Source: Areca catechu (lineage: Eukaryota; Streptophyta; Magnoliopsida; Arecales; Arecaceae). Taken from it: DNA of 64,000 bases. Positions 54,992 to 64,000 of this stretch are shown here, in pieces. Position 1 is the first letter of the stretch. Every line of letters starts with the position of its first letter. Both the position numbers and the translations under genes were made by a program. The DNA lies in assembly GCA_021397845.1 (NCBI GenBank), contig CM038050.1:115557891-115621890 (forward strand), read 5' to 3'. Below the pieces are notes generated by a model, which searched no databases, was not told the origin of the DNA, and saw only the letters and a list, made by a program, of their open reading frames with translations.

Positions 54992-55721
54992 GATTTAAAT
55001 ATTTTGGCTTCAAATTTATCACTGCAAGATAATTTAGATGACAACAAATTGACCGATCCCAATTATGTGGATTGGTTGAGAAACTTGAGGATAATATTAA
55101 CTTAGGAGAAACTTTCTTATATTCTTGATTCTCTAAATCCAAAGATGATCGAAGATGATGCTTCTGAGGAGGAAATAGCCACACATAAAATATGGCAAAA
55201 TGATAGTGTGACTGTCAAGTGCATCATGTTAGCCTCAATAAGCAATGAACTTCAGAGGCAACATAAGGAGATGGAACCTTAGTCCATATTGCTCAATCTA
55301 AAAGAACTTTATGGAGAGCAAAGTAGGGCTGCTCGATATGAAATATCGAAGTAGTTGTTCAATGCATGCATGAGTGAGGGTTCATCAGCTCAAATCCATG
55401 TTTTGAAAATGATTTACTTAATCACCCGAATAAGTCAATTAGGGTTTGTGATGGATGGTGAACTCAACCAGGACTTGATCTTGTAGTCACTCCAGGATTC
55501 CTTCTCTTAGTTTGTTCTAAACTTTATATGAACAAACTAAATATTTCTTTGCCTGAGCTACTTAACATGCTTAGGACAGCCAAGAGCCACTCTAAGGGAG
55601 ATAGGGCTCATCTTCTTCTTATTTATGGAAAGAAGAAACATGCAACAAAAAAGGGTTTGAAGATAAAATTCAACCTTAAAAGGAGCATCCAGAAGAAGAA
55701 GAAAGCAAAGAAGGCCACTGG
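54992..55721 (+). pseudogene. gag: Copia C gag, first part
   Basis: The plus-strand frame begins right after the D insertion with IDLNILASNLSLQD. It continues with KLTDPNYVDWLRNLRIIL and the UBN2-type gag helical domain (EIATHKIWQNDSVTVKCIML, LKELYGEQSRAARYEI, LNISLPELLNMLRTAKSHS) and a Lys-rich linker. Stops occur after IILT, MEP, ISK, LIL and FI. No start codon is visible; it may have been changed or lie before the D insertion. The gene is cut at 55721 by E and resumes at 62775. Confidence 0.85.
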
Positions 55722-57507
55722 TGCGGGCACCAGACTCAGAAGAAGACTTCAGAGCTCCATCTGGATCTCTGATTAACCTTGCCCGAAGAATTAGGGTTTT
55801 TGGCTTGTAATAAGGGTTGACTTGATCAACTCAATTTTAGTTTGAGTCTGTATTACCTGCATTTTTATTTTGTTGAGTCATGTTGACTCAGTAGTGGACT
55901 AGGGCTTCAACCTGGGGTGTTACATTTTCTCCCAAGGCCAAGCAAGTGGGCGCCACACTCCCAGCCACACTCCCAGCCATACGCCTGAGTCCACGGGGCG
56001 CCACATCTCCATCCAGCAGGCTTTGGTCCCCACACCATAGATAGCAGCTCCCCTCTTTCATGCGCCAATTGAGGAGAAATCCACCAGGGGTCCACAAATC
56101 AAGGGGGCGGCCCAAGACTTCCCAAAAGAACCAAACTATGAAAGGGAAGAAACTCCCTTGAAGAGAAATTCAAGGAGGCGCCCATTACCTGCCAGAAATA
56201 CTCAAAACAAAGTTAGAAGGAGCCATAACTTAGGGAGAAAGAAAAGGAGGTATCCAAAAAGGGTTGAGCCATGAAAGGAAGGAGATTTCTCTTGAAAAGC
56301 AAGGTTATGAGGTGCCCTAATCATCCCAACTAAAGCCAGATATAAAAGGCAACAAATTTTCTCTTGGAGGGCAAGGTTAAGAGGCACCCAAACACTTCCA
56401 GATAAGGCCAAGCATAGAAGGAAAAAAAATATTTTCTTGAAGGTCAAGACAAGGAGGTGCCACCCACTTTCCTTTTTGAAGCTTCAATCAACTTTGGAAT
56501 TAATTGGCTTGCCATATGAGTAGGGATTGATATCCTAATTTGAAGATCCCCTCCTTTGGTCCCACATGGGAAGATGTAAAATCCTACTCTCTTGTAATGG
56601 CCTATAAATTAAACCCCCATGTAAGTTTGAAAAAGATCAGATGAATGAAACCAAATTTTTTTGTGGGCAAAACTTTGTGTTTTCTCTCTTCCGCACTTGC
56701 ATCCAGGTGTTGAGCTCCGTGAGGGAGTAAATCCGGGTTCCTCAGGAACCTTGAGGAGGTGTGAGATCTCCAAAACCCCAACCCTAGGTTAGCCACTTCA
56801 CTCCCAAACCCTAGCCGCCCATCACCCTTCTCTTTCCACCAAGCCCTAGCATATCCCACCTCTCACGGCCATTCTCTCCAAGTCCAGGCCGACCACCAGC
56901 ATCCAGCTACAGTCCGGATACTTCAGATCCAAAGCTCTTTCCAGAGGGAGTCGAATCAGCCTTCAAGAGAATCCGGATCTCAGCGACATCAGCCTTCAAG
57001 TTCTTCGAACTGGTAAATCCTTCCCTGAGTCTCTGAATCCATCACTTGTTTTTCTTCTTCCCAGATCTTGAGTTTAGGAGAAGCCGACCCAGCCACGAGA
57101 CTAGTATTGGAGGATCCATTGCGAAGATTGCCGACTCCGAGGATCCAACAATCTGCTCGAGAGAGTTCTTCCACCCAAATTCTGTGAAGATCACTGTCTG
57201 GTTGGTAAATCGTCTCTTCTCTTTATTTCTATCCTGTTGAAAGTTCAGAGCGAAACCCTAGGTCTGGGAGTTTCTCAACCCCCAGCGATCCGTTACTTCT
57301 GAACTACTCTGATAACTTAGCTTCTTCTAAATTGCGCTTTCTATCCTTACCTAGTTTCCATCAACTTAGTTTAACTTTACTTTGAGTCGAAGCCAATTTC
57401 TGAAATATAAAAAAAAAAAAAGAATTAATCTTAATTTTACTTCCACATACGCTTCTTTGTTCTTTGTTCTGCATCATTTTTGGTATCGGAGCTTCCATTC
57501 TACATCA
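55722..57507 (+). repeat. 5' LTR of element E
   Basis: It starts TGCGGGCACCAGACTC and ends CATTCTACATCA. The TATA box TATAAATT is at 56603-56610. Just inside the end, 57481-57492 is TGGTATCGGAGC, a copy of the primer-binding word within the LTR. Confidence 0.93.
56603..56610 (+). promoter_or_regulatory. TATA box of element E 5' LTR
   Basis: GGCCTATAAATTAAACC is a good plant TATA match. The 3' LTR has the same at 61869-61876. Confidence 0.65.
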
Positions 57508-57511
57508 TTTT

Positions 57512-57523
57512 TGGTATCAGAGC
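57512..57523 (+). other. Primer-binding site of element E
   Basis: TGGTATCAGAGC, perfect initiator-Met primer word. It is preceded 31 bases upstream by the near copy inside the LTR. Confidence 0.95.
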
Positions 57524-58412
57524 CCTGTCTAGGGTTTCTGTTTCGATTGCTTGTTTGAGTCTCTCTCTTTTTACTTCGTCTGCTCGAAGTAGACTCCCCA
57601 GGACGTCCGGTCCTAGGAACGAAGCGAGGTGCAAACCTCCTCTTCCCATTCCACGGGGTGTTCCTAGGGCATGTAGGGGATCCGTTGGGTTATAACTTCG
57701 TAGCAGGAATTGTAAACGGGGAAGTGCTCTATTTTCAGCCCATAATTGTTCTATTGTAGGAATTATTTCTCACTGCAGGTAACTCCAAATTTGGTGATTT
57801 TTGTTTTGTTGAAACCAGTATAATTGAAACTATTTTGCATAATTTTCCTGTGATTTATTGATTTTCGTGGGATTTCTGAAAATTAAATTACTGCAACTCT
57901 GTTTTTGTGTTCTGCAATCCAATTATTTTTGAGTGTTCATCTCTTAATTCATCTTAAGGGCATTTGAGCATCTAAGATAAGGGGAGGAGTTGATAACCTC
58001 TTCTTAGCCCAAAACCACCACCCACTTATTCGAACCTAAGCCTTTAATCTAAAAATTGATTAGACCTAATTTGCCCTAGTGGGCTAGGGACATCAACAAG
58101 TCGGGTCAAGGCTAGTGTTGAGTCAGTTTGTCTGGTTACTCTGTGTGTGCTTTGTACTCAGTGTCTAGAACGGTGGTTCAGGGATTCCATCCCGAAGGGC
58201 TTGTGTGCTGGTCCGCCTACCTGGCCAATCACTGATTGGTGTCTAGGATTGGCAATTAGGGACCTAACACTCCCCTTACACCTGCCTGGCTGAGTCCCGA
58301 GTTACTACAGGCTAGCTTGCCACTCTGATTGGGCATCTAGTTTGGACTCTAGGTCTAGTGAGCCAGTAGTCGCTTTAGTCTAGTCACATTCTGTGTGTTT
58401 GCTTGCATCATC
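57524..58412 (+). other. Non-coding leader of element E
   Basis: No open frame of note. It includes the leader motif shared with Copia C (57605-57677) and, near 58200-58330, a stretch that matches the leader of A (9060-9150, minus). Confidence 0.75.
57605..57677 (+). other. Structured leader motif (E copy)
   Basis: GTCCGGTC, nine-base stem CCTAGGAAC (57612-57620) with GTTCCTAGG (57660-57668), inner hairpin GAGGT/ACCTC (57626-57630, 57635-57639) closed by a GCAA tetraloop, CCTCCTCTTCC, ATTC, and GGCATGTAGGGG after the outer stem. Copia C carries the same at 39981-40056. Confidence 0.7.
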
Positions 58413-59240
58413 ATGTATACCCGGAATGGAGTACCCTACCAACCTGGTCAAACCCAACCTGATTTAGAGGCCATGGTTAGAGCTCTTACTGAAAGTATGA
58501 ACAAATTGAGCCAGGATATGACTGCTACTGTTACCCAGTGTAAAGAACAAGTCCATGAGAATTTTACCCAGCTTAGGGATCGAGACTAAGTACTTGAGAA
58601 ACGTAGACATCAAAATTGGACCCCTGATCCAAAATTTAATAGGCCCTAACCTCATCCATGCCAGGAGCCTAGGAGGACCTTATACCGTGATCCCGAGCAT
58701 AACCTTAGGAAGCCTAACCATGATATCTATAGTATGGATCGTGTCTATGAGAGGTCCTTACAATATTCTAGACCAGTCACTCAACAACCCATGTCTTCTA
58801 GATCAAATCATTTAGATCCACACCCATGCCCAAGTAAGGTCTCTACTAGCTTGAAACCCAGTGTGACCCAGGTTCCTATATCGCAAGAATGTTTGTTTTG
58901 TGGAGAAAGAGGCCATAAATCTAGTCAGTGCCCATGCATAGGACTGGCTTGTGCACAGCTAAGTGGTAAGAATCCTAAGGATGACATTAATGAGGGAGAA
59001 CCCAAGCCTACCAATGAGGAAGAAAGGTTAGGTATGACAAGCCTAGAATCAGTTGACCCGATTACCACTGACCCGAAACCCATTGAAGATGGCATCAAGG
59101 AAGTATATGATGCTAGCTTGAGTCTAGTTGATGAATATGAGGGGGAAGAACTTGAAGAATGTGACATCGATACTATTGGTTCCTTACCTGAGGAGACCTT
59201 GGAAAGCAACCAAGTGGTAGGACCTAGTTCAGAAATTTAA
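58413..59240 (+). pseudogene. gag: Gag remnant with zinc knuckle and acidic linker (E)
   Basis: The start MYTRNGVPYQPGQTQ at 58413 begins a helical N-terminus (MVRALTESMNKLSQDM) that stops near 58588. Arg/Pro/Tyr-rich repeats like those of A follow in another frame (EPRRTLYRDPEHN). The frame 58734-59240 contains a CCHC knuckle CLFCGERGHKSSQC and the acidic segment ASLSLVDEYEGEELEECD, matching A and B. The capsid domain that should lie before the knuckle is deleted. The nucleic-acid-binding part is thus kept without the particle-forming part. Confidence 0.8.
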
Positions 59241-59294
59241 GAGATTTGTGAGAACCAGGTTCCTTTAGTCAAATACCCCTAGGAAGAACTCATA

Positions 59295-60014
59295 GTGTTA
59301 GCCCGAGCTATTAATTCGTACCCTCTAATGACAGTCATTCCCCAAGTACCAATTGAAGATCTTTGCACTGAACTGTTTAAGTTTGCCCACCCTATGGTAG
59401 ATCCTCTCCTTAGGATGACTGAATCAAGCCTCTTACAATTGGACCTTGTCCCATGCCCAGCCACTAAGGTCTCTCCCGTAATCTCAGTTGAACATCCTTG
59501 TCTTGAGCGGATTGATTCACCCAGTCCTGTAGAAGTCCTCCTTATGGTCCCAGACCCCTTCCTTCGCATGACTGAGCTACCCTTCTATAGAGTATACCTT
59601 TCCTCACCCATAGGTCAAATTTCAAGTCTTGAGGTCATCATCCATAGGCCCTTCCATGAATCATTCTCTAATCCAGTTCTTGAGAAAGTGGATCATTATT
59701 TGCTTAGAGAACAAACCTTAATTATTGCAATCACATGTCCTAGGCTACTTCCCGAACCATCTCTTGATCCATTCCTGGGTGTAGCAAACTTTTCCTTTCA
59801 TAAGGATGACCAGTTGACACTCATAGATCACCATTCAAACCTTCATGTCACCACCTTTAGTCAACAGGTAATTCGAGACTCCACCTCATATCTCCTCCCT
59901 TTCTCTAGGACTTCCAATGCTTCTTACACCATCCAAGTATACTTTGTCGAAGCCTTTAGAGTGAACCACATGTCAGAACCTATTAGGTTTGCCACCTACT
60001 TCTGGAAGACCTAA
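59295..60014 (+). CDS. Uncharacterised ORF in element E
   Basis: An open frame of 239 codons on the plus strand, rich in Pro, Leu and Ser, between the acidic linker and the integrase C-terminus, where protease, RT and integrase would normally be. I recognise no retroviral motif. Two related-looking phrases occur inside it (PLLRMTESSLLQLDL and PFLRMTELPFYRVYL). It could be degenerate linker sequence or filler from another source. I assign no function. Confidence 0.4.
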   Translation: MLARAINSYPLMTVIPQVPIEDLCTELFKFAHPMVDPLLRMTESSLLQLDLVPCPATKVSPVISVEHPCLERIDSPSPVEVLLMVPDPFLRMTELPFYRVYLSSPIGQISSLEVIIHRPFHESFSNPVLEKVDHYLLREQTLIIAITCPRLLPEPSLDPFLGVANFSFHKDDQLTLIDHHSNLHVTTFSQQVIRDSTSYLLPFSRTSNASYTIQVYFVEAFRVNHMSEPIRFATYFWKT

Positions 60015-60404
60015 TGGCACCTACTAGGCATCCATAATAAGTTTTCATGCTCTGCATGCCCTCCTCCGACCCAAGGTCAAACCTAGAGAGACTTTGTTTG
60101 TTAGGTTTAGACCTAGGGTTCCTTTGTAGTAAAGTCCATTCTTTAGGAATGCGTCGTCAGTCTAGTTTAGTTTTCTTGACCCTTTACTAGGCTTTGGCTC
60201 AGATTTTGGTTTGATTGAGAGCACCAGGAATTGGGATTTGTATTTTGTCCAGGGCTGAAATTGCATTCAATGTTTCGATCAATAGGTCTATAGGCTAGAG
60301 TCCCTTTGAAATTATTCATGGATACAAGCCTCACACACCACTTGATCTGATTTCACTATTAGCCCACACACACAAGTCTCTTGATGCACTTGCATAACAT
60401 GTAA

Positions 60405-61042
60405 AGGACTTGCATAAAGAAATTCATGAAACTTATAAGAAGTTGGCTGATTCTCAAAGACGAGTCAAAACTTTTGTTGAGAGAGACTATGTAATGATTA
60501 GGTTAAGGCCTGAGCGGTTTTCTCCTGGAACCGTTAGAAAGTTACATGCTAGAGGAGCTGGACCATTTAGAGTAGTGAAGAGAGTAGGATCCAATGCCTA
60601 TGTGCTCGAGTTGCCTCCAGAACTAGGCAATAGCTCTACTTTCAACATTACAGACCTAGTAGAGTACAGGGAGCCAGCTGTGATTCCCAGTGAGCCTTTT
60701 GAACCTAATCCTGTTATTGAGAGTGATCCCGACCCTGTGTGTCCACCAACAAACTGGCCTGTAAGGAAAGAGCAGATTGAAAAGATCCTGGATGATCAGG
60801 TTATCTCTACTCGTAATCGAGGATACCAAAGATACTTGGTCTGCTGGCAAGGAAGGCCAGACTCTGATGACTCTTGGATCTCCCAAGAAGAACTACAAGA
60901 TTTGGATCCAGACCTCTTGGAGAGATACCAGAGCCAACTTGAGCCTTACTCGACAGGGTCGAGTTCCTCCCACCCTGAGAGAATTGGTGCGGGCACCAGA
61001 CTCAGAAGAAGACTTCAGAGCTCCATCTGGATCTCTGATTAA
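60405..61042 (+). pseudogene. Integrase C-terminus plus chromodomain (E)
   Basis: The open frame 60410-61042 holds the end of the integrase core-to-tail helix (LHKEIHETYKKLADSQRRV), the C-terminal barrel (KLHARGAGPFRVVKRVGSNA, STFNITDLVEYREP) and a well-kept chromodomain (EKILDDQVISTRNRGYQRYL, VCWQGRPDSDDSWISQEEL). The aromatic positions Y, W and W and the closing helix are present. The frame runs about 55 bases into the 3' LTR. Remnants of the preceding integrase region (ESPFEIIHGYKPHTPLDL) sit at 60300-60360. Without a catalytic core it cannot integrate DNA. It may still bind chromatin if expressed. Confidence 0.85.
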
Positions 61043-62771
61043 CCTTGCCCGAAGAATTAGGATTTTTGGCTTGTAATAAGGGTTGACTTGATCAACTCAA
61101 TTTTAGTTTGAGTCTGTATTACCTGCATTTTTATTTTGTTGAGTCATGTTGACTCAGTAGTGGACTAGGGCTTCAACCTGGGGTGTTACATTTTCTCCCA
61201 AGGCCAAGCAAGTGGGCGCCACACTCCCAGCCACACTCCCAGCCATACGCCTGAGTCCACGGGGCGCCACATCTCCATCCAGCAGGCTTTGGTCCCCACA
61301 CCATAGATAGCAGCTCCCCTCTTTCATGCGCCAATTGAGGAGAAATCCACCAGGGGTCCACAAATCAAGGGGGCGGCCCAAGACTTCCCAAAAGAACCAA
61401 ACTATGAAAGGGAAGAAATTCTCTTGGAGAGAAATTCAAGGAGGCGCCCATTACCTGCCAGAAATACTCAAAACAAAGTTAGAAGGAGCCATAACTTGGG
61501 AAGAAAGAAAAGGAGGTATCCAAAAAGGGTTGAGCCATGAAAGGAAGGAGATTTCTCTTGAAAAGCAAGGTTAGGAGGTGCCCTAATCATCCCAACTAAA
61601 GCCAGATATAAAAGGCAACAAATTTTCTCTTGGAGGGCAAGGTTAAGAGGCACCCAAACACTTCCAGATAAGGACAAGCATAGAAGAAAAAAAAATATTT
61701 TCTTGGAGGTCAAGACAAGGAGGCGCCACCCACTTTCCTTTTTGAAGCTTCAATCAACTTTGGAATTAATTGGCCGGCCATATGAGTAGGGATTGATATC
61801 CTAATTTGAAGATCCCCTCCTTTAGTCCCACATGGGAAGATGTAAAACCCTACTCTCTTGTAATGGCCTATAAATTAAACCCCCATGTAAGTTTGAAAAA
61901 GATCAGATGAATGAAACCAAATTTTTTTGTGAGCAAAACTTTGTGTTTTCTCTCTTCCGCACTTGCATCCAGGTGTTGAGCTCCGTGAGGGAGTAAATTT
62001 GGGTTCCCCAGGAACCTTGAGGAGGTGTGAGATCTCCAAAACCCCAACCCTAGGTTAGCCACTTCACTCCCAAATCCTAGCCGCCCATCACCCTTCTCTT
62101 TCCACCAAGCCCTAGCATATCCCACCTCTCACGGCCATTCTCTCCAAGTCCAGGCTGACCACCAGCATCCAGCTACAGTCCGGATACTTCAGATCCAAAG
62201 CTCTTTCCAGAGGGAGTCGAATCAGCCTTCAAGAGAATCCGGATCTCAGCGACATCAGCCTTCAAGTTCTTCGAACTGGTAAATCCTTCCCTGAGTCTCT
62301 GAATCCATCACTTATTTTTCTTCTTCCCAGTTCTTGAGTTCAGGAGAAGCCGACCCAGCCACGAGACCAGTATTGGAGGATCCATTGCAAAGATTGCCGA
62401 CTCCGAGGATCCAACAATCTGCTCGAGAGAGTTCTTCCACCCAAATTCTGTGAAGATCACTGTCTGGTTGGTAAATCGTCTCTTCTCTTTATTTGTCCTG
62501 TTGAAAGTTCAGAGCGAAACCCTAGGTCTGGGAGTTTCTCAACCTCCAGCGATCCGTTACTTCTGAACTACTCTGATAACTTAGCTTCTTCTAAATTGTG
62601 CTTTCTATCCTTACCTAGTTTCCATCAACTTAGTTTAACTTTACTTTGAGTCGAAGCCAATTTCTGAAATATAAAAATAAAAAAAAAATTAATCTTAATT
62701 TTACTTCCGCATACGCTTCTTTGTTCTTTGTTCTGCATCATTTTTGGTATCAGAGCTTCCATTCTCCATCA
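60988..62771 (+). repeat. 3' LTR of element E
   Basis: It begins TGCGGGCACC inside the chromodomain frame and ends CATTCTCCATCA. It differs from the 5' LTR at roughly 30 positions by eye. It also has the internal primer word TGGTATCAGAGC (62746-62757). Confidence 0.93.
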
Positions 62772-62774
62772 ACC

Positions 62775-62898
62775 ACTGGTGATGGAGCCTGTTTTCAATG
62801 CAGCAAGCAGGGGCATTGGAAGAAAAACTATAAGACATATCTTGCAAGTTTGAAGCAAGATGCTGGAGGAGCATCTAAAGGAATGTTCTCTTAGTGGG
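62775..62898 (+). pseudogene. gag: Copia C gag, second part with zinc knuckle
   Basis: After element E the Copia gag frame resumes with the knuckle CFQCSKQGHWKKNYKTYL (last Cys of CCHC is Tyr) and ends SKGMFS. The frame joins the first part (AKKATG, then GDGACFQC) with one copy of the flanking repeat. It stops in sequence taken from the C LTR. Confidence 0.85.
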
Positions 62899-62899
62899 A

Positions 62900-64000
62900 G
62901 TTGTGCATATCTAAAGGAATTATTTTTGGCTTTGGCTCTTGATTTTAATGAATAACAAAATGTTAAGTATATGTTTTGTACTAATGTTTCAATTGGAGTT
63001 ATGAATTCTAGGTCATAGGTACATTAAATTCATTGACATTAACGCAAGATGAATTTCAAAGCTTTAGAAGTCTTCTCACCTTGGATAGTCATGAAATTGA
63101 TCACTTTAGTCTTTATGAAGAACAAACTAAAAGTTTATTAGACAATTTTTAGAATTTCGGAGCATGGTACACAATTTAGAAATGGCACAAACCAAGTGTC
63201 AATCTAAGTATTGACTCAAGTGTTGACTCATGAGTCAAGTGTCGACACATCTGAAGATTAGCACACAGAATTTCTACTGGCATGCCAAGTGTCGACTCAA
63301 GTATCGACTCAAGGCCGAAGAACAAAAATAGATAGAACATTGTTTTTGGACTTCAATGAAGTGTTGACCCAAGTGTCGACTCACAGATCGACTAATGGCC
63401 TGAGATAAGAAAGCTATAGAACAGTGTCATTCCTGAATTTTTTGCCTAGTGCTAGCTCAAGTGTTGACTCAAGTATCGACTCATAAGTTCAAGTATCAAC
63501 TCACTGGTCGACTCATAGCCTGAGATCAGAAATGAAGCAGAACCATGTATTTCAAGAATTACACCTGGTGTTGATCCAAGTGTCGACCCAAGTGCCGACC
63601 TAAGTATCGACTCACAGGTTTTGATAATAGTAACGGCTATATTTTTAAAAGTTTAGAATTGATCCAAATGGTCCAAAATGGCTAGTTTGTCTTCTCCGAT
63701 GGTCACAAATGGTTTTTTGAAGCTTTTTCATGTATTTATTACTCGCCAAACTCATTGAAGATACAAGAGAGAAAGAAGAGACACAAGAGACAAATCTTAT
63801 CTTTTAAGAAAGCTATTGAAAAGATAAGAGTGAGCCAAAAAGAAGATTCCACCTAAAAAAGTCTTCATTCTTGTTGTTGAGCCTTCAAATCATTATCTAA
63901 AAGTGTTCATTGAAAGCTTCCAAGAAGAAGACAACTCAAGCATTCAAGAAGATCTTCATCAACATTACTTTTTCTCTTTTGAGAGTTTTATTCTTTTGCT
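62900..64000 (+). repeat. SIRE-like LTR, 5' part, runs off the window
   Basis: From about 62915 the sequence changes to LTR-like DNA on the plus strand with a start like that of H (GATTTTAATGAATAACAAAATG). 63170-63620 is an array of about 20 GTGTCGACTCAAGTAT-like words. No gene is seen. The exact start and its target duplication could not be fixed. Confidence 0.6.

Larger units (their letters stand above)
55722..62771 (+). mobile_element. Chromovirus-derived non-autonomous element E, youngest
   Basis: LTRs 55722-57507 and 60988-62771 are about 98% identical by eye. The interior of 3.5 kb keeps a leader, a gag N-terminus and zinc knuckle, an acidic linker, an integrase C-terminus and a chromodomain. 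Capsid, protease, RT, RNase H and the integrase core are missing. The left flank CCACTGG (55715-55721) recurs at 62773-62779; the exact right end is unclear by one to three bases. Confidence 0.92.
31569..62898 (+). mobile_element. Tork-like Copia C with three nested insertions
   Basis: The plus strand reads LTR (31569-32807, 38774-39827), primer-binding site, leader (to 40983) and gag (54992-55721, 62775-62898). The pieces are separated by element B in the LTR, D in the leader and E in the gag. Joining across each insertion restores continuous sequence, and short direct repeats flank the insertions. It is truncated after the gag zinc knuckle. The LTR start is inferred from the change out of Copia F sequence and is uncertain by some tens of bases. 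Confidence 0.8.

Noticed and set aside
55888..57240. ORFs in the LTRs of E (also 61154-62125)
   Set aside because: They are duplicated because the LTR is duplicated. None has a domain, and they overlap the TATA box and non-coding LTR sequence.
57605..57677. Hammerhead ribozyme in the shared leader motif
   Set aside because: The CTGATGA and GAAA core words of hammerheads are absent.

Overview
The window looks like intergenic heterochromatin from a flowering plant, probably a monocot. Nothing bacterial, viral or host-genic is visible. Almost every base belongs to LTR retrotransposons of three plant kinds: SIRE-type and Tork-like Ty1-Copia, Tat-lineage Ty3-Gypsy with a second (archaeal-type) RNase H domain, and chromodomain-bearing Ty3-Gypsy. 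The assignment rests on initiator-Met primer-binding sites, plant-type gag, pol and chromodomain motifs, TG...CA termini and target-site duplications (TSDs). The monocot guess is weak and rests on general resemblance only.

Layout (element letters are mine). 1-12557: two inverted SIRE-type Copia 5' halves (H-left on +, H-right on -) meet gag-to-gag near 2690. The right LTR is split by chromovirus derivative A (4920-11125, minus, TSD CAACA). 12558-13686: minus-strand Gypsy RT/RNase H fragment. 13687-31568: decayed SIRE-type Copia F (minus), split by Tat-type Gypsy G (14264-26781, minus, TSD CTTGA). 31569-62898: Copia C (+) with three insertions: chromovirus derivative B in its LTR (32808-38773, minus), Tat-type Gypsy D in its leader (40984-54986, plus, TSD ATATA), and chromovirus derivative E in its gag (55722 to about 62771, plus). 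62900-64000: start of another SIRE-like LTR on +.

D and G each carry, between pol and the 3' LTR, an antisense gene for a coiled-coil protein of the 'putative gypsy-type transposon' kind. D has two introns with consistent phases, and one of these introns is also recognisable in G. A, B and E have lost protease, RT, RNase H and the integrase core but keep the integrase C-terminus and chromodomain. E is the youngest by LTR similarity (about 98% by eye) yet codes for almost nothing, so it was probably mobilised in trans.

The most unusual signal is RNA-like structure. Three Copia LTR or leader regions hold arrays of small hairpins in which the loop is conserved but the stems change while staying complementary (about 1285-1486 with 4846-4908, 17090-17289, and 40512-40880). 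In addition, Copia C and Gypsy derivative E share a structured leader motif of about 75-90 nt (39981-40056 and 57605-57677) with compensatory stem changes, although they belong to different superfamilies. I know of no description of either. All pol genes in the window carry nonsense codons or frameshifts, many fitting deamination of methylated cytosine.
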